Part shown: positions 16,543 to 25,934 of the stretch, in pieces | How the letters are laid out: the number at the start of each line of letters is the position of its first letter | Numbering within the stretch: the first letter of the stretch is position 1 | NCBI GenBank assembly: GCA_910585005.1 | Contig: CAJUCN010000003.1 | Coordinates: 62,001 to 126,000, forward strand | DNA: 64,000 nt | Direction: 5' to 3' | Source of the DNA: an uncultured Lachnospiraceae bacterium | GTDB lineage: Bacteria; Bacillota; Clostridia; Lachnospirales; Lachnospiraceae | Notes under the pieces: model-generated | What the model saw: the letters and a program-made list of their open reading frames with translations, nothing else | Databases searched by the model: none | What the model was told of the DNA's origin: nothing | Position numbers and translations under genes: made by a program

Positions 16543-18247
16543 ACAAGCAGGACGAAAAGGCGGACAATTTTATATTTTAGCAATGGCAGCGCTTTTGCTT
16601 CTGCAGATGGGCCTGCTGTTTTCTTATGGGAATAAAAAGGCGGGTTTTCATGAGGATGAGTTGTATACTTACTATTCCAGTAACAAGACGGCCGGATTGT
16701 TTGTCAATGACAGACAGTGGCTGGAACGGGAAGAACTGTACAATGATTTCGTGGTACTGCCCGGGGAAGGGTTCCGGTATGATGTGGTGTGGCAGATGCA
16801 GTCCTGGGATGTGCATCCGCCACTGTATTATTTTGTATTCCACACGGTATGTTCTCTCTTCCCGGGTGTTTTTGACAAATGGCTGGGGATAGGGATCAAT
16901 TTGGCAGCTTATGTGGGGAGTTATCTGTTGCTGGCTTATTGTTCTTATACGGCGGTGCTGTGTGGCGGACTGGAAAAGAAAATCCAGGATCAGGAAAAGG
17001 AAGAGGGGAAGAAACGCAGGGCACAGATGATTTCTTTCCTTACCTGCCTTCTTTGGGGATTTTCGGCTGCGGTGATTTCCGGTGTGATGTTCATCCGTAT
17101 GTACCAGCAATTGACCTTGCTGATTTTGCTGTGTCTGGGATTACATCTGAGGGCGGTAAGGAGACAGGATTTCCGGGTCAGAAGCTTTCTGTTTCCCCTT
17201 GTGGCGACGGTCTTTTTGGGATTTTTGACACAGTACTACTATATTATTTTTCATTTTTTCTTAGGCGCAGGGTTTTGTCTTTATCTGCTTCGGAGAAAGA
17301 AGGTAAAAGAGATGTTTTCTTATGGGGCCGCTTGTGCAGCCGGGCTTTTGGCGGCTCTTTGCTATTATCCTCCTGCCCTGTCCCACATTTTCAGGGGATA
17401 CCGGGGGACGGAAGCTGTCAGTGAATTTGGCGACGCGTCCAATACGCTGGGCAGGCTTCGCTTTTTTGTGGGATTGTTCGACGATTATGTGATGTGCGGC
17501 ACTTTAAGTATCTGGCTTTTGGCCCTTGCACTTTTGGCAGTGACTGTAGGATATTGGAAGAAAAGGGGCAAAATAGGAGGCAGAACGGGAAATCCGGCAG
17601 CAAGCCTGATGTTGTTTGGGGCAGCAGGGTATTTCTTTACCGTGTCCAAGACCGCACTTTTATTAGGGGAAACATCGAACCGCTATCAGCTTCCGGTCTA
17701 TGGGATCTTGAGCTTTCTCCTTTTGTATGGGGGATGGAGCTTGGTGGAAAGCCTGATGGAAGTAATGGCGGGGAAAAAGACAGAGACGGAAAACCAGGAA
17801 ACAGGAGGGAAACGGAAAGGAAGTGTGGGACTGGAAAAGACGCTGGCCTGCCTTTTTAGTGCGGCCCTGCTTGCAATTGACGTGATCGCTTTGGCACAGG
17901 GGAAAGTCTTTTTTCTCTATGAGGAAGAAAAAGAGATCATGGAATTTGTGAAGGAGCATAACGATGTGCCGGCGGTCGTGCTTTATCAGGAAACTTCCGG
18001 TGATCATATCTGGTGGTTGTCTGATGAACTGATGGAATACCCCAAGGTTTACCTTGCCAGTATGGGAAATAAGGAACCAATTGCAGACCAGGCGGTCATC
18101 CGGAGCGATTCGCTGATTGTCTATGCAGCAGACTCCGAAGATAGCGATGCCTGCCTCCAGGGCCTGCTTGGTACCAACTGGAAAACTTGCCAGTTGGTTG
18201 CCCAAAAGGGGCGTGGGGTATGGAAACTGTATTACCTTACCCGTTAA
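16535..18247 (+). CDS. GT39/ArnT-like membrane glycosyltransferase (GT-C fold)
   Basis: A 570-aa polytopic protein with about 11 helices. The first extracytoplasmic loop has the acidic pair of the GT-C family in HEDELYTYYSS, and the next carries WDVHPPLYYFVFH, the PPLYY motif seen in GT39/ArnT-like enzymes. These use polyprenyl-phosphate-linked sugars outside the membrane. The GtrB-like first gene of the operon can supply such a donor, so I infer that the two decorate the polymer together. It closes the operon; no clear terminator was seen before the convergent asparaginase gene. Confidence 0.7.
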   Translation: MSKQAGRKGGQFYILAMAALLLLQMGLLFSYGNKKAGFHEDELYTYYSSNKTAGLFVNDRQWLEREELYNDFVVLPGEGFRYDVVWQMQSWDVHPPLYYFVFHTVCSLFPGVFDKWLGIGINLAAYVGSYLLLAYCSYTAVLCGGLEKKIQDQEKEEGKKRRAQMISFLTCLLWGFSAAVISGVMFIRMYQQLTLLILLCLGLHLRAVRRQDFRVRSFLFPLVATVFLGFLTQYYYIIFHFFLGAGFCLYLLRRKKVKEMFSYGAACAAGLLAALCYYPPALSHIFRGYRGTEAVSEFGDASNTLGRLRFFVGLFDDYVMCGTLSIWLLALALLAVTVGYWKKRGKIGGRTGNPAASLMLFGAAGYFFTVSKTALLLGETSNRYQLPVYGILSFLLLYGGWSLVESLMEVMAGKKTETENQETGGKRKGSVGLEKTLACLFSAALLAIDVIALAQGKVFFLYEEEKEIMEFVKEHNDVPAVVLYQETSGDHIWWLSDELMEYPKVYLASMGNKEPIADQAVIRSDSLIVYAADSEDSDACLQGLLGTNWKTCQLVAQKGRGVWKLYYLTR

Positions 18248-18266
18248 AGGCTAATGAAAGCGTTGG

Positions 18267-19274
18267 TTAGGAAAGGGGCATAATATCGTAGTTGACCTTT
18301 TGGTAAAAAAGCCGTTCCATTTCCTGTCTGTCTGTGATATGAAGCCCTAAGATCCACATGAGCTTGGCGTAGACAGCTTCCAAGGTCATATCGTAAGTTT
18401 CCAGAAAGGGCAGTTCATCCTTTGCCGCTTTGCCAACCACATAGGTATCCATGCTGCTACCCTCATAGGTCACCTGGGTGGTCATGACCAGCAGCTTTTC
18501 ATGAGGCTTATACTGTTTCATTTCCGTGAGAAAAGCTTTTCTAAGGTGATCCGGCAGGCCTCCTACACCAAAGCCCTCCATGATGATGCAGTCATATTCC
18601 TGCAGGATATAGGGAACGATTTTGGCGGACACGCCGGGGGTCAGCTTCCACAAAAATACATCCCGGTCCATCTGGTGGTAGAAGGTTACTTCTTTGGGGT
18701 GGATAGTCTCTTCGATATAGTATAAAACCATGTCGTTTTGGACTTTGCCGATCACGGGAAAATTGATGCTGGAAAAGGCATCGTAACTGAAGGTGGAGGT
18801 CTTTTTGGCCCGGGTGCCTGCAATGATCTTCCCGTCGAAAACCACCCTTACATCCCTGCTCCGCTTATCTAACGCACAGCGAATGCTGTCATGCAGGTTT
18901 TTGCGCGCGTCCGTAATTTCGGAAAGGATGGACTTTTGGGCGCCGGTAAGGACGATGGGTTTTGCGGAATTCTGGATCAGGTAAGATAATGCGGCCGCGG
19001 TATAGGCCATCGTATCCGTGCCATGGCAGACTAAAAAGGCATCGTATCCGTCGTAATTTTGCTGGATAATACGGGCCAGAAGCAGCCAGTGTTCCACATC
19101 CATATTAGTGGAATCTATGCTGCATACTTCATAAGGGATCAGCTCGCATACCTTTTCAAATTCTTTTACATACTGTAGAAAATCCTGTGAGGATAACACA
19201 GGAGCAAGCCCGCTGCCGCTGTCCTTGGAGGCAATGGTCCCGCCGGTGGTCAATAGTAAGATCTTCTTTCTCAT
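18267..19274 (-). CDS. ansA: L-asparaginase (type I-like)
   Basis: A 335-aa asparaginase/glutaminase-family protein. N-terminal LLLTTGGTIASK carries the first catalytic threonine (TGGTIA motif), and LVCHGTDTMAYTA contains the second (HGTDT). The type I (cytoplasmic) length and absence of a signal peptide fit deamidation of asparagine to aspartate and ammonia in the cytoplasm. Start ATG 19274; a GAGGT lies somewhat far upstream. It is convergent with the polysaccharide operon and not obviously related to it. Confidence 0.9.
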   Translation of the reverse strand: MRKKILLLTTGGTIASKDSGSGLAPVLSSQDFLQYVKEFEKVCELIPYEVCSIDSTNMDVEHWLLLARIIQQNYDGYDAFLVCHGTDTMAYTAAALSYLIQNSAKPIVLTGAQKSILSEITDARKNLHDSIRCALDKRSRDVRVVFDGKIIAGTRAKKTSTFSYDAFSSINFPVIGKVQNDMVLYYIEETIHPKEVTFYHQMDRDVFLWKLTPGVSAKIVPYILQEYDCIIMEGFGVGGLPDHLRKAFLTEMKQYKPHEKLLVMTTQVTYEGSSMDTYVVGKAAKDELPFLETYDMTLEAVYAKLMWILGLHITDRQEMERLFYQKVNYDIMPLS

Positions 19275-19485
19275 GATCTGCAGTACCTCAATCCATTTTT
19301 ATGTGAGTTTATCATTGTAATAGAGATCTGGCAATGGGATAATGGTGTGGTGCAGTTAAAAGTATGCAGCCGTATGAGGAAGGACGTGGAGATGGCGCCA
19401 GGTATACCGGGGCCAAAAGATATCTTTTGGCTGCTATGTCATAAAAATAAGAAAGGTGGATAAAAATGAAGGATCGTATTAAGTT

Positions 19486-19514
19486 TTGACTATAACTGTT
19501 CGATATCATATAAG
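19486..19514 (+). promoter_or_regulatory. Predicted promoter of the propeller/HD-GYP gene
   Basis: TTGACT (19486-19491), 17 nt, TATAAG (19509-19514), about 35 nt before the start codon. The remaining part of the 275-nt intergenic region (19275-19485) holds no gene I can support. Confidence 0.5.
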
Positions 19515-19549
19515 AAATGGCGATTTGTGAGATAAATTAGGAGACGATT

Positions 19550-22500
19550 ATGGTCAGGAGAATGCTCAGAATTACAAGGATGTTGCTGGGCTTTGCGGCA
19601 GCAGCAATTTTGCTGGCACAGCCACTTACAGTGAATGCGATGGAAGGTGGAAGTGCTTTTGGTGACTATGTAGTTACTATTTATAATGAACAGAATGGAC
19701 TTCCTACTGGTGAAGCCAATGTGGTGATGCAGACATCAGACGGTTACATATGGATAGGAAGCTATGGCGGATTGATCCGGTATGATGGGACACGTTTCAG
19801 AAATTTCAGTGAGGAGAAGGAGGGGATTTCCTCCTCCTCTGTGCGTTCTCTTTTTGAGGATTCTGAGGGAAGGCTTTGGATCGGAACCAATGATGCCGGT
19901 GTTTTCTTGTATGAAGACGGGCAATTTATAAAAATAGAAGGCCCTCAAAATCATACGTTCCTTTGTATCCGTGATCTTGCAGAAGGGAAGGACGGTACGA
20001 TCTATGCGGCCTCCAGTTCCGGCCTGGCAATGGTCAAGGATGGGAAACTGTTTCCGATCGAGGCGCAGGAGCTTTTGGGAAATACGGTATATGGGCTGGG
20101 AGTGGACAGTTATGGAAGGATCTGGTGCTGCCTGAACCAGGGGATTTCTTTGGTTGTGGAACAGGGGCAGGTAGCAGCCCAATTTTCTTCCGATCTGTTT
20201 TTTGAGGACGTAGAAGCGTATTGCATGGCGTCGGATGCAGAGGGAAGAATCTATATCGGATCTTCAGGAAATGAGTTTGCCAGGATTCGTTTCAAGGATG
20301 AACAGCTTGCAGAAAGTTCTTTTGATATTACGGTTTTTGAGACAGGGGATGTATTTACCCACAACCAGATCCGGGTTTGTGATGACGGGGCAATGCTGAT
20401 CTGTGGGCTTCGGGGATTTGGGCTGATGACGGCAGAGGGCAGCCTTACGGAGTTTGGAGAAAACAGAAAAGCGACCGCTGTGAATGCTGCGGTTGTTGAT
20501 TATGAGGGGAATATCTGGCTGGCTTCCACATCGCTTGGGGTGGTGAAGTATTCGGTGGGATGTTTTAGTACACCTAATGAGACGGCAGGGCTTGACGGCA
20601 AGGCATTAAATACAGTAGTGAAGCTGGAGAATACCTATTATGCAGGGGCTGATGACGGATTGTTTGCCTTCGACGAAAACTGGAAGGCGGTGGAAAACCC
20701 GCTTACGGAGTTCCTTGCCAATGACAGGATCCGAAATATGATTGTGACCGATGACGGGCTTTTGTGGATTGCAACCTATTATGGCCATGGAGTGGTGACC
20801 TACGACCCGGTGACGGAAGAAATTCTTTGTTATGGGGAAGAAGAAGGTTTAGTTGGGGAAGGTGTCCGGGTGTTGTTCCAGTGCCAAGATGGTTCCGTGG
20901 CGGTTGGAACGCAAAATGGGATCAGCTTATTTCAAAATGGACAGATAATTAGAAATTACGGAAAAGGGGAGGATGGAGGATTGGAAAATGCCACCATCCT
21001 GTGTTTGGCGGAAGATGCAGACGGCGTGCTTTATGCAGGAAGCGATGGAGGCGGTATTTATGCGATCCAGGGAGACAAAATTGATAATTATGGGTTTGCC
21101 CAAGGGTTGAATGAAGGCGTTGTGCTGCGGATGTTGAAGGATCAGGAGGGAGACGGATGGTTTGTCAGTGCAGGCAGTAGTTTGTACTATTTTGATGGTA
21201 ATTTCAAAAAATTAGAAAATTTTGAAAAGAGTGCAGGGAGTATTTTTGATCTGTACGAAAAAGACGGTATCCTTTATATGATGCAGAACAATGGGATCCT
21301 GGCGGTGGAGAAAGAAGCCCTTTTGGGAGAAGGAGCGGCAAGGACGGCGCTTTATGGGTTTTCCTATGGATTGACGGGATCATTAAATGCAAATACATGG
21401 AATTATTTGGGTGAGGATGGTATTTTGTACCTTTCTACAAGAAGCGGTATATGCCGTTTTGGCTTTTCGGTAGTTCAAAATCCCCAGCCGAAAGGAATCA
21501 TCAGTGAAATCCGTGTGGACGAACAAAGCTATAGCTATCCGAAAGAGATCAGGCTGGGCAGAGGTGTGATGCGTATCACCATTGATTTTGCCACACTTTC
21601 CTTTACAGGGACTACGGACAGCGGTATGTCCTATCAGCTAGAGGGGTTTGACGAGGAAGAAACGGAGATCCGCAAGGAAAACAGCGGCAGTATCAGTTAC
21701 ACAAACCTGCCTGGAGGAGATTACAAATTCCGCTTGCGGGTATATGATCTTGCGGATCCGGAGATGAGTTTTGACTATTATGTGGATATCCACAAGGAAA
21801 AGAAGTTAACAGAGCATCCACTCTTTTGGATTGCAGGAGGTATCTTTTTGGCGGCAGTTTTGGTCCTGGCAAGCTATTTGATTGCACGGGTCAAAATCAG
21901 GAGTATCCAAAAACGCCAAAAGGAATATCAAACGATCGTAGACCAATTTCTTCGGGCTTTTGCCAAAACCATAGATGCAAAAGACAGGTATACCAATGGC
22001 CACTCCATTAGGGTAGCGTATTATTCCAGGGAACTGGCAAAGAGGATGAATATGTCTAAGGAAGACCAGGAACGGGTCTATTATGTTGCATTGATGCATG
22101 ACATTGGCAAGATTGGCATTCCTGACAGCATTTTAAAGAAAGCAGATAAACTGACAAAGGAAGAAATGGATATTGTGAAGACGCATCCTACGATTGGCGG
22201 GGATATTCTCAAAGAATGCACTGCCCTTAAGGGAATTTCGGAGGGCGCTCAGTATCACCATGAACGTTACGACGGCACTGGCTACTGCCAGGGGCTTAAG
22301 GGAGAAGATATTCCGCTGATCGCCCGGATTATTGGGGTGGCGGATGCTTATGATACGATGGCCAATGAGAGGTGCTACCGGAAAGCTTTGCCGAAAGATG
22401 TGATCATCCGTGAACTGACCAATGGGTCTGGTTCACAGTTTGACCCTGATATTGTTCCCATTATGCTTAAGATGATGGAAGAAGGAAGTGTTCCGGTCGA

Positions 22501-22552
22501 TTTAGACGGAAACAGCAGAGCTGAATTAACACATGCAGCAGATCATGAATAG
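19550..22552 (+). CDS. Sensor: extracellular two-component-type beta-propeller, Y_Y_Y domain, TM, HD-GYP phosphodiesterase
   Basis: A 1000-aa protein. Signal peptide (about 1-30); then repeated Reg_prop blades (WIGSYGGLIRYDG, LWIGTNDAGVFLYEDG and others) forming one or two seven-bladed propellers (about 40-650); a Y_Y_Y domain (about 675-750, with YQLEGFDEEE and YTNLPGGDYKFRL); one membrane helix (about 757-780); and a cytoplasmic HD-GYP domain (about 800-970) with HDIGKIGIP, HPTIGGDIL and HHERYDGTGY. The family hydrolyses cyclic di-GMP. The GYP tripeptide reads GYC here. Propellers of this type usually sense oligosaccharides in hybrid two-component systems, so a carbohydrate-sensing phosphodiesterase is inferred. 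Confidence 0.85.
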   Translation: MVRRMLRITRMLLGFAAAAILLAQPLTVNAMEGGSAFGDYVVTIYNEQNGLPTGEANVVMQTSDGYIWIGSYGGLIRYDGTRFRNFSEEKEGISSSSVRSLFEDSEGRLWIGTNDAGVFLYEDGQFIKIEGPQNHTFLCIRDLAEGKDGTIYAASSSGLAMVKDGKLFPIEAQELLGNTVYGLGVDSYGRIWCCLNQGISLVVEQGQVAAQFSSDLFFEDVEAYCMASDAEGRIYIGSSGNEFARIRFKDEQLAESSFDITVFETGDVFTHNQIRVCDDGAMLICGLRGFGLMTAEGSLTEFGENRKATAVNAAVVDYEGNIWLASTSLGVVKYSVGCFSTPNETAGLDGKALNTVVKLENTYYAGADDGLFAFDENWKAVENPLTEFLANDRIRNMIVTDDGLLWIATYYGHGVVTYDPVTEEILCYGEEEGLVGEGVRVLFQCQDGSVAVGTQNGISLFQNGQIIRNYGKGEDGGLENATILCLAEDADGVLYAGSDGGGIYAIQGDKIDNYGFAQGLNEGVVLRMLKDQEGDGWFVSAGSSLYYFDGNFKKLENFEKSAGSIFDLYEKDGILYMMQNNGILAVEKEALLGEGAARTALYGFSYGLTGSLNANTWNYLGEDGILYLSTRSGICRFGFSVVQNPQPKGIISEIRVDEQSYSYPKEIRLGRGVMRITIDFATLSFTGTTDSGMSYQLEGFDEEETEIRKENSGSISYTNLPGGDYKFRLRVYDLADPEMSFDYYVDIHKEKKLTEHPLFWIAGGIFLAAVLVLASYLIARVKIRSIQKRQKEYQTIVDQFLRAFAKTIDAKDRYTNGHSIRVAYYSRELAKRMNMSKEDQERVYYVALMHDIGKIGIPDSILKKADKLTKEEMDIVKTHPTIGGDILKECTALKGISEGAQYHHERYDGTGYCQGLKGEDIPLIARIIGVADAYDTMANERCYRKALPKDVIIRELTNGSGSQFDPDIVPIMLKMMEEGSVPVDLDGNSRAELTHAADHE

Positions 22553-22555
22553 AAA

Positions 22556-22584
22556 TTGCCGATATGGATATTTTATGTTATACT
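22556..22584 (+). promoter_or_regulatory. Predicted promoter of the PseB-like gene
   Basis: TTGCCG (22556-22561), 17 nt, extended -10 TGTTATACT (hexamer 22579-22584). It gives about 80 nt of leader and supports the ATG at 22670 over the longer frame starting at 22556. Confidence 0.5.
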
Positions 22585-22669
22585 GTTTGCGGTAATATTG
22601 AGCAGGGCCAAAGAAAAGTGGAGAAATGGACTGCGGGCAGACTGTATGTTGATAGATTGGAGGCAATTT

Positions 22670-23668
22670 ATGTTATTGGACAATAAAACGATCCTTATTA
22701 CCGGAGGGACAGGTTCTTTCGGCAAGTGTTTTACCAAGTATGTGCTTACGCACTTTAATCCAAAGAAAATCATTATTTATTCCAGGGATGAGTTTAAGCA
22801 GCTTATCATGCAGGGGGAATTTAAAGAATACTCTGATAAGCTCCGCTTCTTTATTGGAGACGTGAGGGATAAGGAACGGTTAAGGCGTGCCTTTGAGGGC
22901 GTGGATTATGTGATCCATGCGGCGGCGCTAAAACAGGTGCCTGCCTGTGAGTATAATCCCAATGAAGCCATCAAGACGAATATCCATGGAGCACAGAATG
23001 TGATTGATGCAGCTCTTGATTCGGAGGTTAAGAAGGTAGTTGCGCTTTCAACCGACAAGGCGGTTAATCCGGTAAACCTCTATGGCGGCACGAAGCTGGT
23101 GTCAGATAAGCTGTTTATTGCAGCAAATGCTTATGCGGGGAATAAGGATATCAATTTTTCTATTGTCCGTTATGGAAATGTGGCAGGGAGCAGAGGTTCT
23201 ATTATTCCGATCTTTCATAATATCATTAAAAATGGGGGGAGGGAACTTCCCATTACGGATTACCGGATGACCCGGTTTTGGATCAGCCTGACCCAGGGGG
23301 TGGAACTGGTAGTTAAAGCGCTTGAGGAAGCTACAGGAGGGGAAACGTTCATTAGCAAGATACCTTCGTTTAAGGTGACTGACCTGGCAAAAGCAATGCT
23401 TCCTGATTGTGAAATGCCCGAAATCGGTATACGTCCCGGAGAAAAGCTCCATGAGATTATGGTGACGGTAGAGGATTCGGCGACCACCTATGAATATGAT
23501 AAACATTTTATTGTTTATCCGCAGGTGATCTGGAATGATAAGCAGAAGATCAATACCGCGGGAAAGAAAGTGGAGGATGGATTTTCTTACAGTTCCGGTA
23601 ACAACACAGAATGGCTTTCTGTGGAAGACATCAGGGAATTATTAAAGGATGTTGATCTGGAAAAATAA
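22670..23668 (+). CDS. SDR-family UDP-N-acetylhexosamine dehydratase (PseB/FlaA1/CapE-like)
   Basis: A 332-aa extended short-chain dehydrogenase: NAD(P)-binding ITGGTGSFG, a catalytic region where tyrosine is replaced as in the PseB family (LSTDKAVNPVNLYGGTK), and FRYGNVAGSRGS-like NVAGSRGSIIP. These inverting 4,6-dehydratases convert UDP-GlcNAc to a 4-keto-6-deoxy sugar for pseudaminic or capsule sugars. ATG 22670 follows ATTGGAGGC; the ORF extends upstream to 22556 but without a site. Sugar-nucleotide supply for the nearby polysaccharide operon is likely. Confidence 0.85.
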   Translation: MLLDNKTILITGGTGSFGKCFTKYVLTHFNPKKIIIYSRDEFKQLIMQGEFKEYSDKLRFFIGDVRDKERLRRAFEGVDYVIHAAALKQVPACEYNPNEAIKTNIHGAQNVIDAALDSEVKKVVALSTDKAVNPVNLYGGTKLVSDKLFIAANAYAGNKDINFSIVRYGNVAGSRGSIIPIFHNIIKNGGRELPITDYRMTRFWISLTQGVELVVKALEEATGGETFISKIPSFKVTDLAKAMLPDCEMPEIGIRPGEKLHEIMVTVEDSATTYEYDKHFIVYPQVIWNDKQKINTAGKKVEDGFSYSSGNNTEWLSVEDIRELLKDVDLEK

Positions 23669-23714
23669 ATAAATTTAAATAAAAATTGAATTGATTTCAG
23701 GAGGTAAAACAAGT

Positions 23715-24623
23715 ATGAGATTAGTGACACGTTCTGATTTTGATGGGCTTGCCTGCGGCACTTTGCTGCTGGAGGCAGGAATTATTGATTCATGGAAATT
23801 TGCCCATCCCAAGGATCTGCAGGATGGGTTGGTTCCGGTGGATGAAAATGATGTCCTTGCGAATGTCCCTTTTGTGGAAGGATGCGGGCTTTGGTTTGAC
23901 CATCATTCCAGTGAACATGAGCGCCAGCAGCTTGAAGGAAAATATAAGGGTGAGAGCCGGATCACTCCGTCCTGTGCAAGGATTATTTACGAGTATTACG
24001 GAGGCCGGGAAAGATTCTCACACTTTGACGAGATGATGGAGGCTGTGGATAAGGTGGATTCTGGCAACCTGACGATCGATGAGGTTCAGAATCCTACCGG
24101 TTGGATTTTGGTTGGCTTTTTGATGGATCCCAGGACGGGGTTAGGAAGATGGCGTAATTTTACAATTCCTAATTACCGCCTGATGGAGGAACTTATGCAG
24201 GCATGCCGTACCATGAATACGGATGAGATCTTAAATCTTCCTGATGTGAAAGAGCGGATCGAGGTATATTTTGAACAGACAGAAAAGTTCAAAGAGATGG
24301 TGAAAGCGCATACCCGTACGGAAAAGGATGTGATCATTACAGATCTTCGCGGCGTTGACCCGATTTATTCCGGAAACCGCTTTATGATTTACAGCATATA
24401 TCCGGAGCAGAATATTTCGGCATGGATCGTCAATGGCAAAGGCGGAAAGGGTTGTTCGGCGGCAGTAGGCTATAGTATTTTAAACCGTACGTCCCATGTG
24501 GATGTAGGCAGCCTGATGCTGAAATACGGCGGGGGAGGGCATAAGGCTGTAGGAACCTGCCAGTTTACCGATGAAAACATGGATACGGAACTGCCTAAGA
24601 TGCTGGCGGAACTGATCGGCTGA
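23715..24623 (+). CDS. DHH-family phosphoesterase
   Basis: A 302-aa DHH/DHHA1-type phosphoesterase-like protein: SDFDGLACGTLL (first metal-binding motif), GLWFDHHSSEHE (DHH motif), and a C-terminal GGGGHKAVGTCQF glycine-histidine motif of DHHA1. Relatives cleave short oligonucleotides, cyclic dinucleotides or polyphosphate; this exact substrate is unknown. ATG 23715 is 8 nt downstream of CAGGAGG. It lies 46 nt after the PseB-like gene and may be co-transcribed. Confidence 0.8.
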   Translation: MRLVTRSDFDGLACGTLLLEAGIIDSWKFAHPKDLQDGLVPVDENDVLANVPFVEGCGLWFDHHSSEHERQQLEGKYKGESRITPSCARIIYEYYGGRERFSHFDEMMEAVDKVDSGNLTIDEVQNPTGWILVGFLMDPRTGLGRWRNFTIPNYRLMEELMQACRTMNTDEILNLPDVKERIEVYFEQTEKFKEMVKAHTRTEKDVIITDLRGVDPIYSGNRFMIYSIYPEQNISAWIVNGKGGKGCSAAVGYSILNRTSHVDVGSLMLKYGGGGHKAVGTCQFTDENMDTELPKMLAELIG

Positions 24624-24697
24624 TAAGGCAAACCTTGAGGTTTTTGACTTAAGGAGTAGAACAATACATAAGTTTGCATATAAATATTGTAAAAGAT

Positions 24698-24730
24698 AGG
24701 TGCATTGGAGTTGTCCGGTGCACCTTTTTA
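24698..24730 (+). terminator. Intrinsic terminator after DHH phosphoesterase
   Basis: AGGTGCA and TGCACCT pair across a 14-nt loop, followed by TTTTTAT. Confidence 0.7.
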
Positions 24731-24811
24731 TAACATGAGGAAATACCTGGATGCAGTGGAGGGGAAAAGAACGCTTGCATTGCGGCAGGAGTGTGGAAGG
24801 GAGTGCAAAAT

Positions 24812-25885
24812 ATGGATATCAAAGTCCGGCAGGAATATATAGAAAAGGCCAAAAAGCTTCATGAGCTTTACCCGGTAGTAGACGCTCATTTGGATCTGGC
24901 GGGAGAGATCCTTCTTAGGAAAAGGAATGGGGAGCAGGATATTGTAAGGAACCATTATCTGCAAAACTTTCAAACGGCAGGGATTAATCTGGTGTTCTCC
25001 TCTGTCTATGTGGAAAACAGTGTGTTGGAAGAGCGAAAAGGAGAGAAACCGGCCCCGGGATGGGAAAACGCTCTTTTGCAGATCCAGGCTCTTAAGGAGG
25101 ATGTGGAGGGTCTTACTGACGTGATTTTGGTTTTTGAAAGAAAGGATCTTGAGCAAGCCCTCTGTGAAAATAAGATTGGGATCCTGATTTATATGGAAGG
25201 GCTGGATTGTATTGGAGAGGACATAGCCCGGCTGGATCAGTTGTATGATTTGGGGGTGCGGGGATGCGCGCTTACTTGGAGCAGGCCAAACGCCCTTGGC
25301 AGGGGATGCTGCAAAGCGTTGGAATACCGGCAGATACCGGGCGGGCTGACTCCGGCAGGGATAGAGGCCATAAAACATATGGAGGAAAGATCCATGTTTC
25401 TTGACGTGAGCCATTTAAATGATGAAGGGTATGAGCAAGTGTGCCGGATCGCAAAAAAGCCATTTATTGCAACCCACTCCTGCAGCCGTAGTATTTTTGA
25501 CAATTACCGGAACCTGACTGATGGACAAATGGAGGCGCTTGCCCGGCAGGGCGGAATTATGGGTGTCAACGGGTGTAAATATATTGCCGGATCGATAGCG
25601 GGCAATCATTTGGAAATGCTTTGCCGCCACATCGAGTATGAAGTGGAAAAAATTGGTGCAGCACATGTAGGCTATGGGTTTGACTTGTGCGATTCTTATG
25701 ACCGCGCCAGAGCAGCGTTGTATGGACGGTCAGTTTCCGGGCAGGATGACTGTCTGCTGCATCACGGGCAGATACCATTATTAACCGCTGCCCTTTTGCA
25801 GAGAGGAATGAGTGAACAGGATTTGGAACATATGATTGGCGGAAACTTTGTAGAATATTTGCGAAAAGTGGTATTTAAAACATGA
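24812..25885 (+). CDS. Membrane dipeptidase (peptidase M19)
   Basis: A 357-aa M19-family dipeptidase: VVDAHLDLAGE is the metal-binding HxD, IYMEGLDCIG carries the bridging glutamate, and FLDVSHLNDEG and FIATHSCSR supply two histidine ligands. These zinc enzymes hydrolyse dipeptides, including D-amino-acid-containing ones. No signal peptide, so it is cytoplasmic. ATG 24812 is preceded by GGAAGGGAG; a GTG at 24791 is in frame but has no site of its own. Confidence 0.85.
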   Translation: MDIKVRQEYIEKAKKLHELYPVVDAHLDLAGEILLRKRNGEQDIVRNHYLQNFQTAGINLVFSSVYVENSVLEERKGEKPAPGWENALLQIQALKEDVEGLTDVILVFERKDLEQALCENKIGILIYMEGLDCIGEDIARLDQLYDLGVRGCALTWSRPNALGRGCCKALEYRQIPGGLTPAGIEAIKHMEERSMFLDVSHLNDEGYEQVCRIAKKPFIATHSCSRSIFDNYRNLTDGQMEALARQGGIMGVNGCKYIAGSIAGNHLEMLCRHIEYEVEKIGAAHVGYGFDLCDSYDRARAALYGRSVSGQDDCLLHHGQIPLLTAALLQRGMSEQDLEHMIGGNFVEYLRKVVFKT

Positions 25886-25912
25886 CAGGCAGATGTCGTG
25901 TTTCTTTTGATA
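25878..25912 (+). terminator. Intrinsic terminator overlapping the dipeptidase stop codon
   Basis: AAACATGACA and TGTCGTGTTT form a 10-bp stem with one G-U pair, followed by CTTTTGAT. The stop codon TGA at 25883-25885 lies in the 5' arm. Confidence 0.6.
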
Positions 25913-25934
25913 AAATAGGACAAAAGGTGAATGT

